A stretch of DNA of 64,000 nt from Voacanga thouarsii (GCA_026120185.1 JANUWF010001101.1:6016001-6080000), one strand, 5' to 3'. Shown: positions 11,584-25,097, counted from the first letter of the stretch. Made by a program: numbers and translations. Notes: generated from the letters alone by a model not told the origin.

Positions 11584-12184
11584 ATATTTCTTCGTACACA
11601 AATAATTAACCTAATTAAAAAAATTAGATATATTAAAAAATTATAAAATTCTATAATAAAAATAATTAAAATATTCATTATACCTTTTTGAGTATTTTAA
11701 TTATCTTTCTTATCCCATTAATTTTAATTTCACTACTCTTTTAATAACATCACTCTAATAATTACATATGTCTCTCCCTTCTCACTTATGTCATTTGTCT
11801 CTCTCTTCTCATTCTTTGTTTTAGAGTCTTCATTTCATCCATATCACCTCATTAAATTACACTTTTGACTATTTTTATAGAATAACGTGATTTTATTGTT
11901 AGTTAAAATAATTTTAGTATGGATAATTATAATACTAATTAATTGATAGAAATTATGTTAAGAGTAAAATTGAAAAAAATAATTAAATACAACCTATATT
12001 TAGAAAGTGAACAGTTATTTTTTGACAAACAAAAAAAAATTAAGCAAGTTATTTATAGACGAAGGGAGTACTTTTTAAAAATTAAAAAAAAACACAATCT
12101 AAAAGAAAGTAAAATAACTTGTCCGACCAAAGTAATAAAGCAAAAAAAATCAAAACAAAAATAAATAAAAATAAATTGTCCAAT
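11584..12184. other. AT-rich stretch, no gene seen
   Basis: Homopolymer-rich AT sequence without protein-like frames. It may be the outer part of the gypsy LTR that follows. Confidence 0.45.
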
Positions 12185-12522
12185 TATTAATCAAAGTGAG
12201 GAAAAGTCTTCATCGACTCTCTTTCTTATTCTTTGATGACCATTGTGACTTATCTTGTGTGGAATTAATGTATCCTCTTTGTAGTAGTCTATATAGTAAT
12301 TTCTATTGGTTTTATCTCTTCATTTTAGTTGGTTAAACAATGAAATAAGAGTGGAAATAAGGGTATTTGTTAATTTTTTTTAAAAGATTCGATACTTGCC
12401 ACTAGTATTTTATGCTACATGACAGGTACACTTGCCTAATGTGTGTATATGAATAATATAGCATTTTATTATTTAAAACTTATATTGAATATTATATTTT
12501 CTTATATAATACATAGCAAACA
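12185..12522 (+). repeat. Athila-like gypsy LTR remnant (3' part)
   Basis: The block order CTTGTGTGGAATTAATGTAT, GGTTAAACAATGA, GATTCGATACTTGCC, GTACACTTGCC, ATTTAAAACTTATATTG parallels the last 350 bp of the LTR at 29004-30592. It is followed at the right distance by a decayed primer-binding site. Confidence 0.65.
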
Positions 12523-12531
12523 ACAAGTTTT

Positions 12532-12549
12532 TAGCACCACTGTCAATGA
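12532..12549 (+). other. Decayed tRNA-Asp-type primer-binding site
   Basis: TAGCACCACTGTCAATGA corresponds to the plant gypsy site TGGCGCCGTTGCCGGGGA (complement of the 3' end of tRNA-Asp), preceded by the same AACAAGTTTT as in the element at 29004-37895. Most mismatches are G-to-A or C-to-T. Confidence 0.6.
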
Positions 12550-12843
12550 TTGGTTAGTAATATTTTGAAATCTTGAGTTTTGTTGATTTAGTTTTGTATA
12601 TTTGTAAATATTACTAACTTGTGTATTTACGTAGTTTGTACATGTGTAATTGTAAATATTACTTTTTCTTGATGTATATAGGCATTTTGTAAATATGTTC
12701 ATTATTTTACTTAAATAGTTCGTATACATACTTCGTTGTACTAATATATATTTTTGTTATGTTTTTCTTTTTTGCCTTTAGTTATTTTGAGTTTATAATG
12801 ATTTAATTTGTTGAATTTAACTTGGTAGGTTATCTCTCCCGCT

Positions 12844-14150
12844 TATGAATAGAAGAGTTCATAGAAATATTGTGGATTTTGATCCCCGAAATAGAAAGAC
12901 TTTGAGGAGACTTAGACGAGAAAAAAGTGAGAAGGAAGACCAAGTGAGTCCAATTATTGTTTAAGTGGGAGGGTAAAAAATTGGTGTGGAAAATATGGAG
13001 AATATTGGTGGTTATAACGAATAAAGAAATAATGAATTTGGTCACAATGATAATGGGAATGGTAGGCATAACATAGCATACTATGTAAGACCTTTGTTGT
13101 TTGGAACTGATTTGAGCATCACAAGATCAAGAATGCTAACAATTTTGAGATTAAACCGAATGTTATCCAAATGATGCAACGAATGGCACAATTTAATGGA
13201 CTACTAGATGAGGACCCCAACGCACATATCACAAATTTTTTAGAAATTTGTAATATATTTAAAATGAATAGTGTATCTGATAATGCTATTAGACTGAGGT
13301 TATTTCCCTTTTCTCTTTAGGATCGAGCAAAATCTTGGCTTAAGTCCCTTCCACCCTTTTCTATTACTACTTGAAATGGTTTAGTTGAAAATTCTCTTAC
13401 CCTACTAGAATTGCTAGACTCCAGACTGATATCTTTTCTTTTGGCCAAATGTAGATGGAGAGTCTTTGTGTTTGTTGGAAAAGGTGGAAGAAAATGCTAA
13501 AATGTCCCCACCATGGCTTGGATCTAGAACTTCAAATGCAAACGTTTCACAATGGGTTAAATTTTGCTTCTAAGTAATTGATAGATGCATCTTCAAGTGG
13601 AACAATGTGTAGCAAAACTCTGAAGGAGTTACAAGAGTTGATTGAGAATATTGCAATGAATAACTACTCATGAAGAAATCTAAAGGCTTGAGCATACACT
13701 CAATTAATACATAATATGGACGTCATAGCATCGTTGGAGGCTAAATTAGAAGTTCTTACAAAGAAAATTAAAAATATGAGTGTGGTTACTCCTCAAGCCT
13801 AAGTGATGTAGTATGACTTTTGTAGAAGAGGCCATCCAAACTATAAGGGTCAAAGTATGGGAGCATCTAATGAACAGTCTATTGAGCTAGTTGATTACTT
13901 GGGAAATGTGCATCAAGGTAGTAATCCTTATAACAATATCTATAATGCCAATTAGCAAAATTATCCCAACTTTTCTTAGAATAATCAAGGAAAAATCCAA
14001 CCATGAGCACCTTAAAGCTTCCAAGCTCGACTGAATATGAGACCTCAAGCACTTTTGTCATACCATGTACAACCACCATAGCCTCCACAGCAACTAGCAA
14101 AGCCATCACTTGAAGATTTTGTAACTAAGTTACTACCATAAACAATAACT
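12844..14150 (+). pseudogene. Athila-like gypsy gag remnant
   Basis: Starts MNRRVHRNIVDFDPRNRKTL followed by a basic RRLRREKSEKE stretch. After frame changes it reads NFEIKPNVIQMMQRMAQFNG, LLDEDPNAHITNFLEICNIF, VSDNAIRLRLFPFSL and AKSWLKSLPPFSITT, the well-known order of the plant retrotransposon gag domain (Pfam PF03732). C-terminal pieces around SNPYNNIYNAN, QNYPNFS and NNQGKIQP follow to about 14150. In-frame stops (for instance after FPFSL and after SITT) and shifts show it is dead. No protease or pol follows, so the element is truncated. Confidence 0.8.
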
Positions 14151-14199
14151 TCTAAGGAGTGGAAGCTTCTATGAGGAATCAAAGGCATTTAAAAGAAAA

Positions 14200-15370
14200 G
14201 AATCCCCCAAGACATATGTCAAATAAAGAACACCCTTAAGTCTACTGATCCAAAATCCAAGTACTGAGATGACTTCCAAATTCGAATTTCACTTTCTCTC
14301 AAATTATAAAATTTATATTCCGAAAGCCTAATTAATGAGTATCTCTATCTCACTAATTCAACCAAGGAATGCATTAAGTTGAGCTTAGTCATCAATCCAA
14401 AAATAACAAAATCCCTATTTCTAAGTAATTTTATCAACCCTTTCATTATAAAGCTCCAATCATCAACCTCATCTCTCAAGTTAATTGAAAATAACCAATA
14501 TCGAATTAGTCAATTTAGGTGTCCAATCTCCTAATCCTATCTCTCGAAATTATTAAAAGATAACCCATCAATTGAACAAATCAATCAATCCCATATAACA
14601 ACTCCAACCCATAAAAGCCCATATAATCAAATACTATATATAGAAATCAATATATTAAATAATAAGCTCCTTTAAAAATATAGATAAGAGTTCATCCGTC
14701 TATTACAACTTAAAGCAAATTTAATCAACATTATTAATGTAAATTACAAAGAAAATGATAGGGAAAACTCATAGACAAGTTATTGCCCTTCTTTTTTTTC
14801 AATGAATTTCATGAACAATTTACTTTTCTCTAAGATTCAACTTGACCCTCCCTCTCTTAGTGTCGTTTTGTGTTCTCTATAGTATTGTCTACTAAAAAAA
14901 CCTAGAACTACCCTTTAGGGTTAGAGATGCAATATTTATAGTTTTCCATTAGATATATAAACAAATTGTGCAAAACAGAGATATTCTACAATATTGAGTG
15001 GTGACTCCCTAGTTGGTTTGAGCGATGCCACCTATAGCTTTTTTTTTTCTTTTTCCAGATATAGGCAGATGGGCAGCACCATCGGGATCAACTTAAGTGG
15101 CGATGTTAACCCTCAGTATCTTAGTTCTCTGATTTTTTGATTCAGCGGCACCACCTAACTTAGCTTGAGTGGCACTGCCTGACTCTTGTTCCAGCTCATT
15201 TTTTTAAAACTTTTTTCACCTTATCTATTACATATAACTTCAATCAACAAACCTACATAAAATAAGGCAAAAAGGTGGGGATGAGTAGTCATTTAAGTAA
15301 TATTTCTCAACAAATATAACACAAATGACATGAAAAATATGCACAAATTAATCACTCATCACTTATGCAA
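14200..15370 (-). repeat. Inverted gypsy LTR remnant
   Basis: On the minus strand it opens GTGATGAGTGATTAATTTGT near 15360. Farther in it has a GAGAGATAGGATTAGGAG block at about 14535 and an AATAGGGATTTTGTTATTT block at about 14420, in the order seen in the Athila-like LTRs at 29004-30592. GGCGGCACCACC-type words near 14990-15190 match the transcribed part of such LTRs. It lies tail to tail with the gag remnant. Confidence 0.45.
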
Positions 15371-18300
15371 ACAAAATTCTTCTAAATAGCTATTTTCTTC
15401 CTTATCCATGTACAAAATGTTTATTCCAAATGTATAAATAGGATGCACATCTGTTTAGAGTATACAAATTATGTTTTGAGTTTTTGTATTCTTATTAATA
15501 AAATTAATACTTGTAATAACAATAACATTAATTCTAAATAAATTAGATAAGAGCACAAAGAAGCGAATGATAATAAAATGAGGACAATTATAATGAGTGC
15601 TCAAAAGTGAAAACAAATACAAGTGTAATAAGTCGGGAAATCTGAAATGGAAAATAAACTGGACAAAAACTCTAGGAGTAGCACTATTTTTTTCCTTCTA
15701 ATACATCCCTTGTGACAATAGATTTCTTAAGTGAGGGAACTTGATAACAAGATACTACAATATGAATCAAGCTTATCTCATTCCCCTGTCTTAGAATAGA
15801 CATTCCGTTTCGATACCAACAAATGTCAATTTTTCAGTTATAAGATTTTAGTTAATAAAAACTATTCCTAAAATGAGCATAGAACTCAATTGCATCAGGA
15901 GATAAAGAACTACAATAATCATATTTTCCATATGGGATAAAATGAACTTCAAGTAGTGACTCTAGAAGATCAACAACATGCAAACTTTTACCTTGAACAT
16001 AAAAAATAGGTAGGACAAAATTACTAAAGAAACTACAACCTTTAGAGTACGTACTGGAGTAATTTAGACAAAACATACTATTATAGACATATCCTTAGTT
16101 CACTTGGGTAAAAAAAGAAGCATATCTCAAAATAGAAAACACTTTATAGGATTAATCTACTAACAAAATTCTCAAGACAAAGTTCTTTTCTTCCCTTTGA
16201 ATCCCAGTAAAACTTGCAACCTATGATTCTTCATATCCTGACGAAATTAGCCCCTTAAACCACAAAGTGCCCTTAACACATCTCCACCATACATAACCCT
16301 TAAATTTGAATCTTAAATTCCAAGAGATCACCAACTTGTAGCACCGGTTCTATATTATTACACGACACTCCCCTCTAAGCTAAACCTCATTTAATATTTT
16401 GGTAAAATAAAAAACAAAACAACATGGGGGAAAAAAATAAGGACTATATGTTGTGTATATACACAACTTTTTTCGTATCTGCAAACTTGCAAATTGCACT
16501 CCATACCTAATATTTCATAATTTCAAATTTATGCTACCAGTCAAAATAATAGAATATAAAAATATAATTGAAAAAAAAAAAGGACATGCATGCTCTACTT
16601 TGTATTAGTTTCTACTAATTTAGCTCAGAAAGCAACAAGCTTTAAGCAGGCATCACAACAAACATTAGAAAAATGAAAAAAAAGTCAAATTCAGTCTCAT
16701 CTTCATTGTTGCACAGGTGGTGTAATAAAGATTATGGAGCTAGTTTTGAATTGAAGAACAAAGATGGAGATTTAATACAGAATAATGCTTTGCACAAGGT
16801 TTAGACTTTAGAATTTTGTAAACCTATCTTCAGATATTATAGGGGAAAGAATCAATTTTTCATCATCTAGGAAGAAAACTACATATTTCAAAGTCGTAAA
16901 ATTACCTGGTTTTGTAAAAAGTTGTTGATTTTGCAAGAGTTGTGAAGCAAAAGAGAAGAAGGTGGGATAGAGGAAAAGGTGGGAGTTTTTGCCATTCCTA
17001 AAACAGAGAAGAAAAAAAAAAAAAGAAAGGGTTTGATTGCACAGAGGACATGAAAGGGAATAAAAATTGTTAGTTGTTACTAAAATGGTTAAATTTGTCA
17101 TTTAGAAAAATTACTTAAGCTATTGAGGATCAATCCATTTTTCTCTAAACATGGAGAGAAAGGATTCTGGCGGTTGAAGTAATCTTCCATTACCCCATTT
17201 CTCCCCCTTTCTTTTCCTAAAAACTCTACCAAAGCAGAGAAAGGAAAGCAATTCTCTCCAAATCCTTTCTTTTCTTTCCATTTTTAAACTTCCGAATTAG
17301 GCCTAAGAGATCAAGATTTCCATTTTAGCTGACTTATGTCCTACTCAAGTAACAAAAGCAAAGAGGAGACCATGAAGGAACAAGAATGTGAAGCAAAGAA
17401 GGTAGGTGGCAAGTTGTAGTTGTGGGTGTTAAAAAAGGTAGAATCATGTGGTATTATTAGTTACTTTGAATACAATCAAGAAGAAGAAATGAGGTAAAGG
17501 GGGGAAAAAATCTAAGAAGGCACAAGCAGGAAATTCTGTAGAAGGGAGAAGGGAAGGAGGAAGGGAGGAGGGGGTTAGGTCTTTCTCTCTTAACAAAACT
17601 TAGGATGTAGATAAATTTGGTATATAGTATGTTATAAATATTCATAAATGGAAAAGAAAATATTACATTAACCTAATGCAATTTTAGTTAAAATTGTCAA
17701 CCAATAAGATGCATTCACTTGCAAGCATATGAACAATGGTTGGAAATTAGGAGAAAAGCTGGGGGTGCTAGTGCTATTTTCAATTCAATGATTCTTCATA
17801 CATGCGAACAAAAGTGGGAAATGGAAAGTGACCTTTAAAAAGAATACATTAATTAAAATTGCAATTACCAACTTTTTACATGAAAGAAAAGAAGGAAAGA
17901 TATGTGCACATTTACTTGGTAAGGGTCAGATTCAACTATATATATTCTTAAAAATTATCACTTATATATTTTAGTTCCTTTTTTTTTGGCGACATATCCT
18001 CTAAAAATATTTGAGATTTTCAATCAAACCATTTCATTTCTTTTTTGACAATTGGACCAAAACTTAACCCTTTAGTTGGAATTTTTTATAATTTAAAAAT
18101 CTCAATTAATTTAAGTTGGCTCTTCTTAAAATTGTTCGTAATCAGTTAATAGTATATCATCCTTTAAAGTAACTAATGGATTAAGAATAAAATCAACTAT
18201 AATTACTTCTTCTCCTAATATAATATATGTGCTCTTCAATTTTATCTTGACATGATTGCCATGATTACAAAATTTAGCTTGAAATTAAATTCTTCAGATA

Positions 18301-19767
18301 TAATAAAGAATTCAAGAGGGAAAAAAAAATGAAGATATGGAATCCATGAGCATTTACGACCCTAAAATTTTATTATTCATTCTCATTTACCTTGCATTGT
18401 TCTTCCTTCTTTTCTTCCCTCGCAACTGCCTCTTTGCTTTTTTATTTTTTTGGTTAAATTAAACTACATGAAAGTGGAAATTTTATTAAAAGAAATAGAT
18501 AAACAGAACAAAGAAAATACTATTCATATGGATATTAAATTAAATAAAATTTCGAATGATATGCATGCGCAGTTTATCGTGTGATCATTTCATGTCTCGC
18601 CAATTGAATTCCTTTATTTGTTTTCCCTTTCCTTGAGTGAACAGGAGTAAAATTGTCACCATCAAGCTCATATGTGCTATTTTAAATCAAAACAACATAC
18701 GACTCCAAAAAAGGAGTTTGAGTAGGTTGTTTCTTCTTGTTGCGATTTTTCTTCTTTCACAATTGACTAAACTATTTTCAAGTTTCACTCTCAAAATTAA
18801 ACCATAGTGGCTTAGTAGAAGCTAAAGATTCAAAAGGCTTCTTATCTTACAAAATTTATGGGCTACAGGCAATATCATCTGTAGCATAAGGTATGGAATC
18901 ATCTAATGACAAGCTAGTAGTGGAATTCTTAGAATTTGAATAAGAAGTTTTTTGAGCACTCTGAATGATATGAAGATAAGGGGCAAACAGTGAATCATTA
19001 AGTGCAAGATCAACTAATTAACTTTTGAGGCTGCTGCAAAATTCCATCAATAGAATCTAGAACTAGAAAAGAAGCCTCACTGGCTGCAGCAGTATTATTT
19101 GAACTTTCCCCACTTGCCTCTTAGAGACTGGATAAAACATCATTTGAACTGGCGATAAGCACTAACCACTCAAAATAATAGGCTCAGTTAGGAGTACAAC
19201 ATTTGCAGAAGTCTCTAGGAACAATCGTGCACCAGCATTAGACAGAGAAGCCCTACAATCAATAAATTAATCCGTGACTCTCAATTTGTATTTATAGCAC
19301 TTAAAACATGATGTATCAGTTTAATTATTGGTGTCAAAACAAAGGCCTCTTTGCTTTTGCTGCCTGCTTAGGAAAGTTTTGTGACCATAACCAATCGCTT
19401 ACACATAACTTTGCCCATTTTCGTTTCTTTACCCTTTGTTTGAAAATCCTTCTTTAAACAAAGATCTAGGTAAAATAAAAGATTTTTCTTTATTTTTTCC
19501 ATTCTCTTTTTGATTATAATCTTTTTACAGTCACATATTTGATTCTTCTTGTTATAATATGCTTGGTTATACTAAGCTAAAGGACACAACCTTACATGGT
19601 TGCACCACTTGCCAAGCACTTGGTCATCCTGCTTGCTTGACATCTTCTAGTCTTTCCTTCTCAAATGAACTTCTTGTGGAACCAGAAAAATTTTCTCATT
19701 CCCTTAATTCTTTCTTTCTTCTTTATCCTTATCCTTGTTGTCATAAATTAGCCTTAACATTACATCA
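15371..19767. other. Long stretch without a recognised gene
   Basis: Scanned in both orientations. Protein-like but unidentified minus-strand pieces occur at 15852-16076 (74 codons, including GKYDYCSSLSPDAIEFYAHF) and at about 18830-19330 (fragments such as SLNDSLFAPYLHIIQSAQ). Neither is open for long, and neither could be matched to a family. The remainder is AT-rich intergenic or decayed repeat sequence. No tRNA or terminal repeats were seen. Confidence 0.4.
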
Positions 19768-20414
19768 TGTTGGGAAATATACCAAAAGAGAGTAATAAAC
19801 TAAGCTCCACGTAAATCACAAATTATCCCAAGATTAAAAGTATTTCCTAAGTGCTAATTAAAAATACAAATAAACTAAAGATACCAAATATCACAATAAT
19901 GAGTAAAGAAAAGTACAAAACACTAACTAACAAGAGACACTAAGATTTTTAACGTGAAAAACCTGAGTTAGAAAAAATCATAGGACCTAGTCCAGTAAAA
20001 TTTTCACTATCACTAATAATAATAGTAGGCAATACAAAGTCTTTTTTCTAGATAAAACTAGAGGCACATCAAACAATATACTAATATATTCTTCTAAAAT
20101 TACAAGCAAATAAAATTTAAGTTTAGAAGAATGATATCAAAACTAGAATCTAAATCTATAGATGGGTATTTCTTGTTGAGAGGATCACATATCACCAAAT
20201 TTCGTCTCAATCGGACTTCGGATCACCGTCCAAATCCAGGCTCAAAGAGCTTGGAAGTCCCAACAATGGCTTCTGCTGTGCTCTTTGTTTCTTCACGTTT
20301 TCCACCTTCTCTTACACACACCTGGCTGAGTTTTTCTTGTTGTTGTTATATTTTGGTTTTACTATGTGGACCTTATTTTGTTGGCGCCAAATGGGCTAGA
20401 CTTTAGGCCTAATA
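19768..20414 (-). repeat. 3' LTR of Tnt1-like element
   Basis: Window orientation TGTTGGGAAATATACC to TTTAGGCCTAATA. Homologous along its length to 24446-25097, with many substitutions. The inner side has the purine-rich stretch GAGCTGGAAAGGGAAT on the element strand (20415-20430), the likely polypurine tract. Confidence 0.85.
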
Positions 20415-20699
20415 ATTCCCTTTCCAGCTCACTTGGGGGGTATAATCAAATTTGCTTCCTGTCTACAAAAGAAGAGTTTCTCCTCAGACAATTTGTACCT
20501 TAGCCAACATATCAAAACCATTGTCATTCGTATGCGCCTTTTTAAGCGTCAGTATCTTGGAATCCAAAACTACTCTAATCCAATAATATCTCACATCAAT
20601 ATGTTTAAATCAAGAGTAAAATATGAAATCCTTATACAACTGAATGACACTCTGACTATCACAATAATTTTCTTGTTTCAGGTCTGATTCTTGAAGACA

Positions 20700-21960
20700 C
20701 TTCTACAACCAAAGAATCTCTTTACATGTTCAGTAGCTGCGATATACTTTCCTATGTGCTAGAAAAAGTTATATATTTTTGCAACTTACTTTGCTACGAT
20801 ACTACTCCCTCTACAAAGTATCAAATATCCATATGTAAGTCTTCTCTTATCAAGATCACCTCTCATATTTGAATCAGGGTATCCATCAAGTATGACCTTG
20901 CCATTTTCAAAATACAAACATAATTTGGAAGTTCCTTTGTGATGCCTGAAAATCCATTTGATAGCATTCTAATGCTCTCTACCAAGATTAAAGAGATATT
21001 AACTAAGTACTCCAATTGCATGAGCTATATCTGGCCTGGTGCAAATCATAACATATATTAGATTACCAACTGTTGAAGCATAAGAAACCTTCTTTATATC
21101 TTCTTTATCTTTCTCACTTTTTAGACATTACTTAATGTTTAGCTTGAAGTGACCTGCTAATGGAGTAGAAACTTCCTTAGAATTGCTCATGTTAGACCTG
21201 TCAAGTACTTTCTCAATATAATTTTCTTAAAATAACTAAAACTTTCCATTTTACCTATTTCGAGTGATTTTCATTCTAAAAATTTATCTAGCCGATCCCA
21301 AATCTTTCATTGCAAAAGATTTGCTTAACTCTTTTTTCAATCTATCAATCCCCACAGCATCATAGTTAACAATTAACATATCATCCACATATAACAAGAG
21401 GATAATAAAATCGCCATCTGAAAAATTCTTTACATAAACATAATGATTTGATGTGGTCCTATGGTATTTCTGATTTGTTATGAAGGAGTCAAACTTCTTG
21501 TATCATTGTCTCGATGCCTGTTTCAACCCATATGAACTTTTTCAGAGACGGTAAACTAGATTCTCTTTGTCACTTTCCTTGAACTCCTCTGGTTGCTCCA
21601 TATAGATTTTCTCTTCCAATTTGCCATGTAGGAAGGTTATCATCACATCAAGTTGCTCAATCTCAAGATTCAAACTTGGCAGCAATACCAAGAACAACCC
21701 AAATAGATGTCATCTTTACCGCTGGAGAGAAGATCTCTTCAAATCTATACCTTTCTTCTTTATTGAATCCCTTCACAACTAATCTTGTCTTATACTTTGG
21801 TTGTGAGCTATTCTCTTGAGTCTTTATTTTATAGATCCACTTATTCTTTAGTGTTCTTTGGCCTTTAGGTAATTTCACTAAGTCATAGGTATGATTTTCT
21901 TACAAAGATACTATCTCCTCTTGTAGAGCTTGTAGCTATTCTTCTTTCTTCTCATGCTCT
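20700..21960 (-). pseudogene. Reverse transcriptase / RNase H remnant, Tnt1-like
   Basis: The 21878-21663 frame carries the RT start LPKGQRTLKNKWIYKIKTQE and YKTRLVVKGFNKEE, then EIFSPAVKMTSIWVVLGIAA. Downstream pieces across 21660-20700 keep the order of RT and RNase H (for example the LYGLKQ-like and YVDD-like areas near 21380-21540), but stops occur throughout. In the family this region encodes RNA-dependent DNA synthesis. Confidence 0.8.
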
Positions 21961-23100
21961 AAATCCTCACTATAAGACTTGGCTTTCCTCTATCAATCAG
22001 CAACACATATTCATTGGGATTATACCTAGTGAAGGGTCTTCTTTCCCTAATGGATCTGCTAGGTTGATCTTGTAGTTGTGGTGGTGATAGTGTTCTTTGC
22101 TCAATCTCACCAGCATCATTAATATTATCAATTGTTTCTCCTTGCTCTATCTTAGCTCCTCCTTGATTTGAATAATTCGTTTCAAGAACTAACTCTTCAG
22201 AATTAACTAATACATGAACTGGATCTAAACTAGAAGGAATATCATTAGAGAATCTTAACTTTGACTTTGTCATATCATGTTGGTCTATGTCTTCAATGGT
22301 TTGGTCTTTAAGAAAGACAACATCTCTACTTCTCATCAATTTCTTTTCCACTGGATCATACAATTTGTAGCCAAATTCTACATGTACATAACCTAAGAAT
22401 ATACACTGTTTAGATTTTATATCAAGTTTTGATTTCTCATATTTGAGAATGTGAACAAATGCACGACAACTAAAAATTCTCAAGTGTTTGAAGGATATAT
22501 CTTTTCATAGCCATATAATTTTTAGAATATCACTAACTAAAGGAATTGAAGGAAAAAGATTATTCAAGTCGATTGTAAGCCTTATTGCTTCATCCTAAAA
22601 GGATTTTGGTAGCTTGGCATTGAAGAGGATACATCTTATCCACTCAGTTTGCTATCCCATTCTCCTATGGTGTTTTTGGCACTGTCTTTTCTAGTCTGAT
22701 CCCATGACTTACAATAGCTTTCAAATAGTCCTGTATACTCATCACCATTGATAGCTCATACACACATTAACTATCTACTTATCTCATTTCCAACTTTCTT
22801 ATGGGATTCTTTAAATACGTCCAAGATCTGGTTTTAGATTTCAAAACAGTACACCAGACTTTTCTAGAGAAGTTATCAATAAAAGTAATAAAGTAAATTG
22901 CATAATCAAAAGACCTATATTTTATGTAGCAGACATCAGTAGGAACCAACTCTAAGGGATTTAACTTTCTAGATGAAGAAAATCTTTGAAAAACAACTCT
23001 ATATTATTTTTCATAAATGCAATCAACACAAGATTTAAAAAAAGTACCTATTACATTAGGGAGAAGTTGCCTGCGAATAAGTGTTTGAATTTTCTTGTCA
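21959..23100 (-). pseudogene. Integrase remnant, Tnt1-like
   Basis: The 22483-21959 frame (174 codons) reads RIFSCRAFVHILKYEKSKLD, KQCIFLGYVHVEFGYKLYDP and SRDVVFLKDQ, the segment after the integrase core in TNT1-94-type polyproteins, followed by an acidic linker ending RRPFTRYNPNEYVLL. The catalytic core upstream (22500-23100) is too degraded to show all three acidic residues. Confidence 0.82.
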
Positions 23101-23824
23101 CTCATGTGTTCAAATCACCTATGCCAAAGATCAATAGAAGGATCTTATATACATTCACCTCTCATTTTTTTCAATTTGGCTTGCATCAAGTAGAGAATAT
23201 TCTGTTTCTTTCTTCTAACAACAATCAGATTCTGTTTGCTGAGTTTTCATTTGCCTCCACCTTGAGAACTATATAGTAGCTTTTATCATCAAGTTTTCTA
23301 ATGGAAATAAAACAAATATCAGGAACATGTTGGGCATTCCTTAAGGCTAAATAGTACCCGGTATTTGTGTCCAATCAAATATCACCCTTGCCAATAACTT
23401 TGTAAGAAGCATCATTTACTATCCTGACGTAGCCAAAGTCTCCTTCGATGTAGGTTGAGAAGAAATGTCTGTGTGGATAACATGATAGAATGCACCCGAA
23501 TCAATTATCTAATCACTATCTTAATAAGTAACATTAATACAACCATCATCATAAAACACCAACATGTCATCATCCGTTCCTACAACTGTTGTAGTCTTTT
23601 CTTTGTTTCTCAACTTCCCATTACTTTTTTTTTCTCAATAAGTTCCCGTTTCAAGACTTTGTAGTGCTTCTTATAGTGTTCTTTCTTTTTCCAATGATAG
23701 CACTTAATATTTTTTAGCTACTTATGTCTGCTCTTGAATATGTTATTCCTATTATAAGGTCCTCTACTCTTACTTCTCCCCCTTTCTTATTTCTTTTGCA
23801 TGCATGAGACTCATTAATAGTTCC

Positions 23825-24430
23825 TTATTCTTTCTTCCTGATCTTCTCCTCTAACATTGCCCCTTTTGGCAAAGCCATAGCTAAGATACTATTTAGAGTT
23901 GAATTGTTAATAGATATAACAATTGTCTTCCAACTATCTGGTAATGAACTAAAAAACAGTAAAACCTGCACCTCATCATGCAAGTTTAGTTTTAATGAAG
24001 CTGCTTGGTTCATCAAACCCTAAAAGGTACTCAAATGCTTACTCATATTATTATCATCTTTGTATCTTAATTGAGTAATGTTTCTCAAACAAGAAGACTT
24101 GTTCATACCGGTTTATCTTTCAAACATACATTCAAGCTTTTTCCATAGCATATCAGTTCTAGTCTCCTGAGCAAAGTGTTGACATATACTTTAATCAATC
24201 AACTTTTTAATATTATCCACTATTTTTGTGTTCATATTAACCCACTTTTCTTCACTTGCATTAGATAGTTTAGCTTTATCCCCTAAAACAGGCTCAAATA
24301 AATCTCTATAATACAGATAATCTTCCATTTGAGGCTTCTAATCTGAATAGTTTGATATATTCAGTTTTATCATACATCCACTATCTAAGTCATCTATTTT
24401 TAATTAGTACAAACTAGCTAACTGATCAAC
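23825..24430 (-). pseudogene. Gag remnant, Tnt1-like
   Basis: The 24016-23825 frame gives LHDEVQVLLFFSSLPDSWKT followed by ALPKGAMLEEKIRKKE, the typical C-terminal part of the copia UBN2-type gag. A damaged zinc knuckle (CYHW...H) follows near 23690-23710 in the minus direction. The beginning of gag lies toward 24400, just inside the primer-binding site, with stops. Confidence 0.8.
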
Positions 24431-24433
24431 CAA

Positions 24434-24445
24434 GCTCTAATACCA
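24434..24445 (-). other. tRNA-iMet-type primer-binding site
   Basis: The minus strand reads TGGTATTAGAGC, one base from the plant consensus TGGTATCAGAGC, next to the inner edge of the right (5') LTR. Confidence 0.85.
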
Positions 24446-25097
24446 TTTTTTTTGGAAATGTACCAAAAAAGAGTAATAAACCAAGCTCCACGCAAATCAC
24501 AAATTATCCCATGATCAAATGTATTTTTCAAATGCTAATTAAAAATAAGAATAAACTAAAGACACCAAATATCATAGCAATGAGTAAAGGAAAGCACACA
24601 AAAATAACCAACAAGAGACACTAAGATTTTTAACGTAGAAAACTCGAGATGAGAAATATCTCGGGACTTAATCTAGTAAAACTTCTACTATCACCAATAA
24701 TAATAATGGGCAATAAAAGTCTTCTCTAAATAAAATTAGAAGCACCAAATAACATACTAATACCTCCTCTCAAAATTACAACTAAATAAGATTTGAGTTT
24801 GGAAGAATGTTACCAAAATTGGAATCTAAACTAATAGATGAGTAGTTCTCGTTGAGAGGATCACATGGCACCAAATTTCGTCTTAATCGGACTCCAAATC
24901 ATCGTTCAAATTAAGGCTTAAAGAGCTTGGAAGTCAACAACAATGGTTTCCGTTATGCTCTTTGTTTCTTCACATTTTCTACTGTCTCTCAACTTACAGA
25001 CACACCCACTATGTTTTTCTTCTTGTTGTTATATTTTAGTTTTACCATGTGGGCCTTATTTTGTTGGCACTAAATGGGTTAGACTTTAGGCCCAGCA
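24446..25097 (-). repeat. 5' LTR of Tnt1-like element
   Basis: Homologue of 19768-20414. The inner tip has decayed to a T run (24446-24453) and the outer tip reads AGGCCCAGCA. Confidence 0.82.

Larger units (their letters stand above)
19768..25097 (-). mobile_element. Tnt1-like Ty1/copia retrotransposon, old and degenerate
   Basis: A 5.33-kb minus-strand element bounded by two divergent LTRs of about 650 bp (19768-20414 and about 24446-25097). A tRNA-iMet-type primer-binding site lies inside the right LTR, and gag, protease, integrase, RT and RNase H remnants come in copia order from right to left. The flanks read CATCA at 19763-19767 and CATCC at 25098-25102, a 4/5 match to a 5-bp target duplication. 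The many stops and divergent LTRs indicate an old insertion. The TNT1-type post-integrase motif CRAFVHI and FLGY support the subgroup. Confidence 0.88.
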
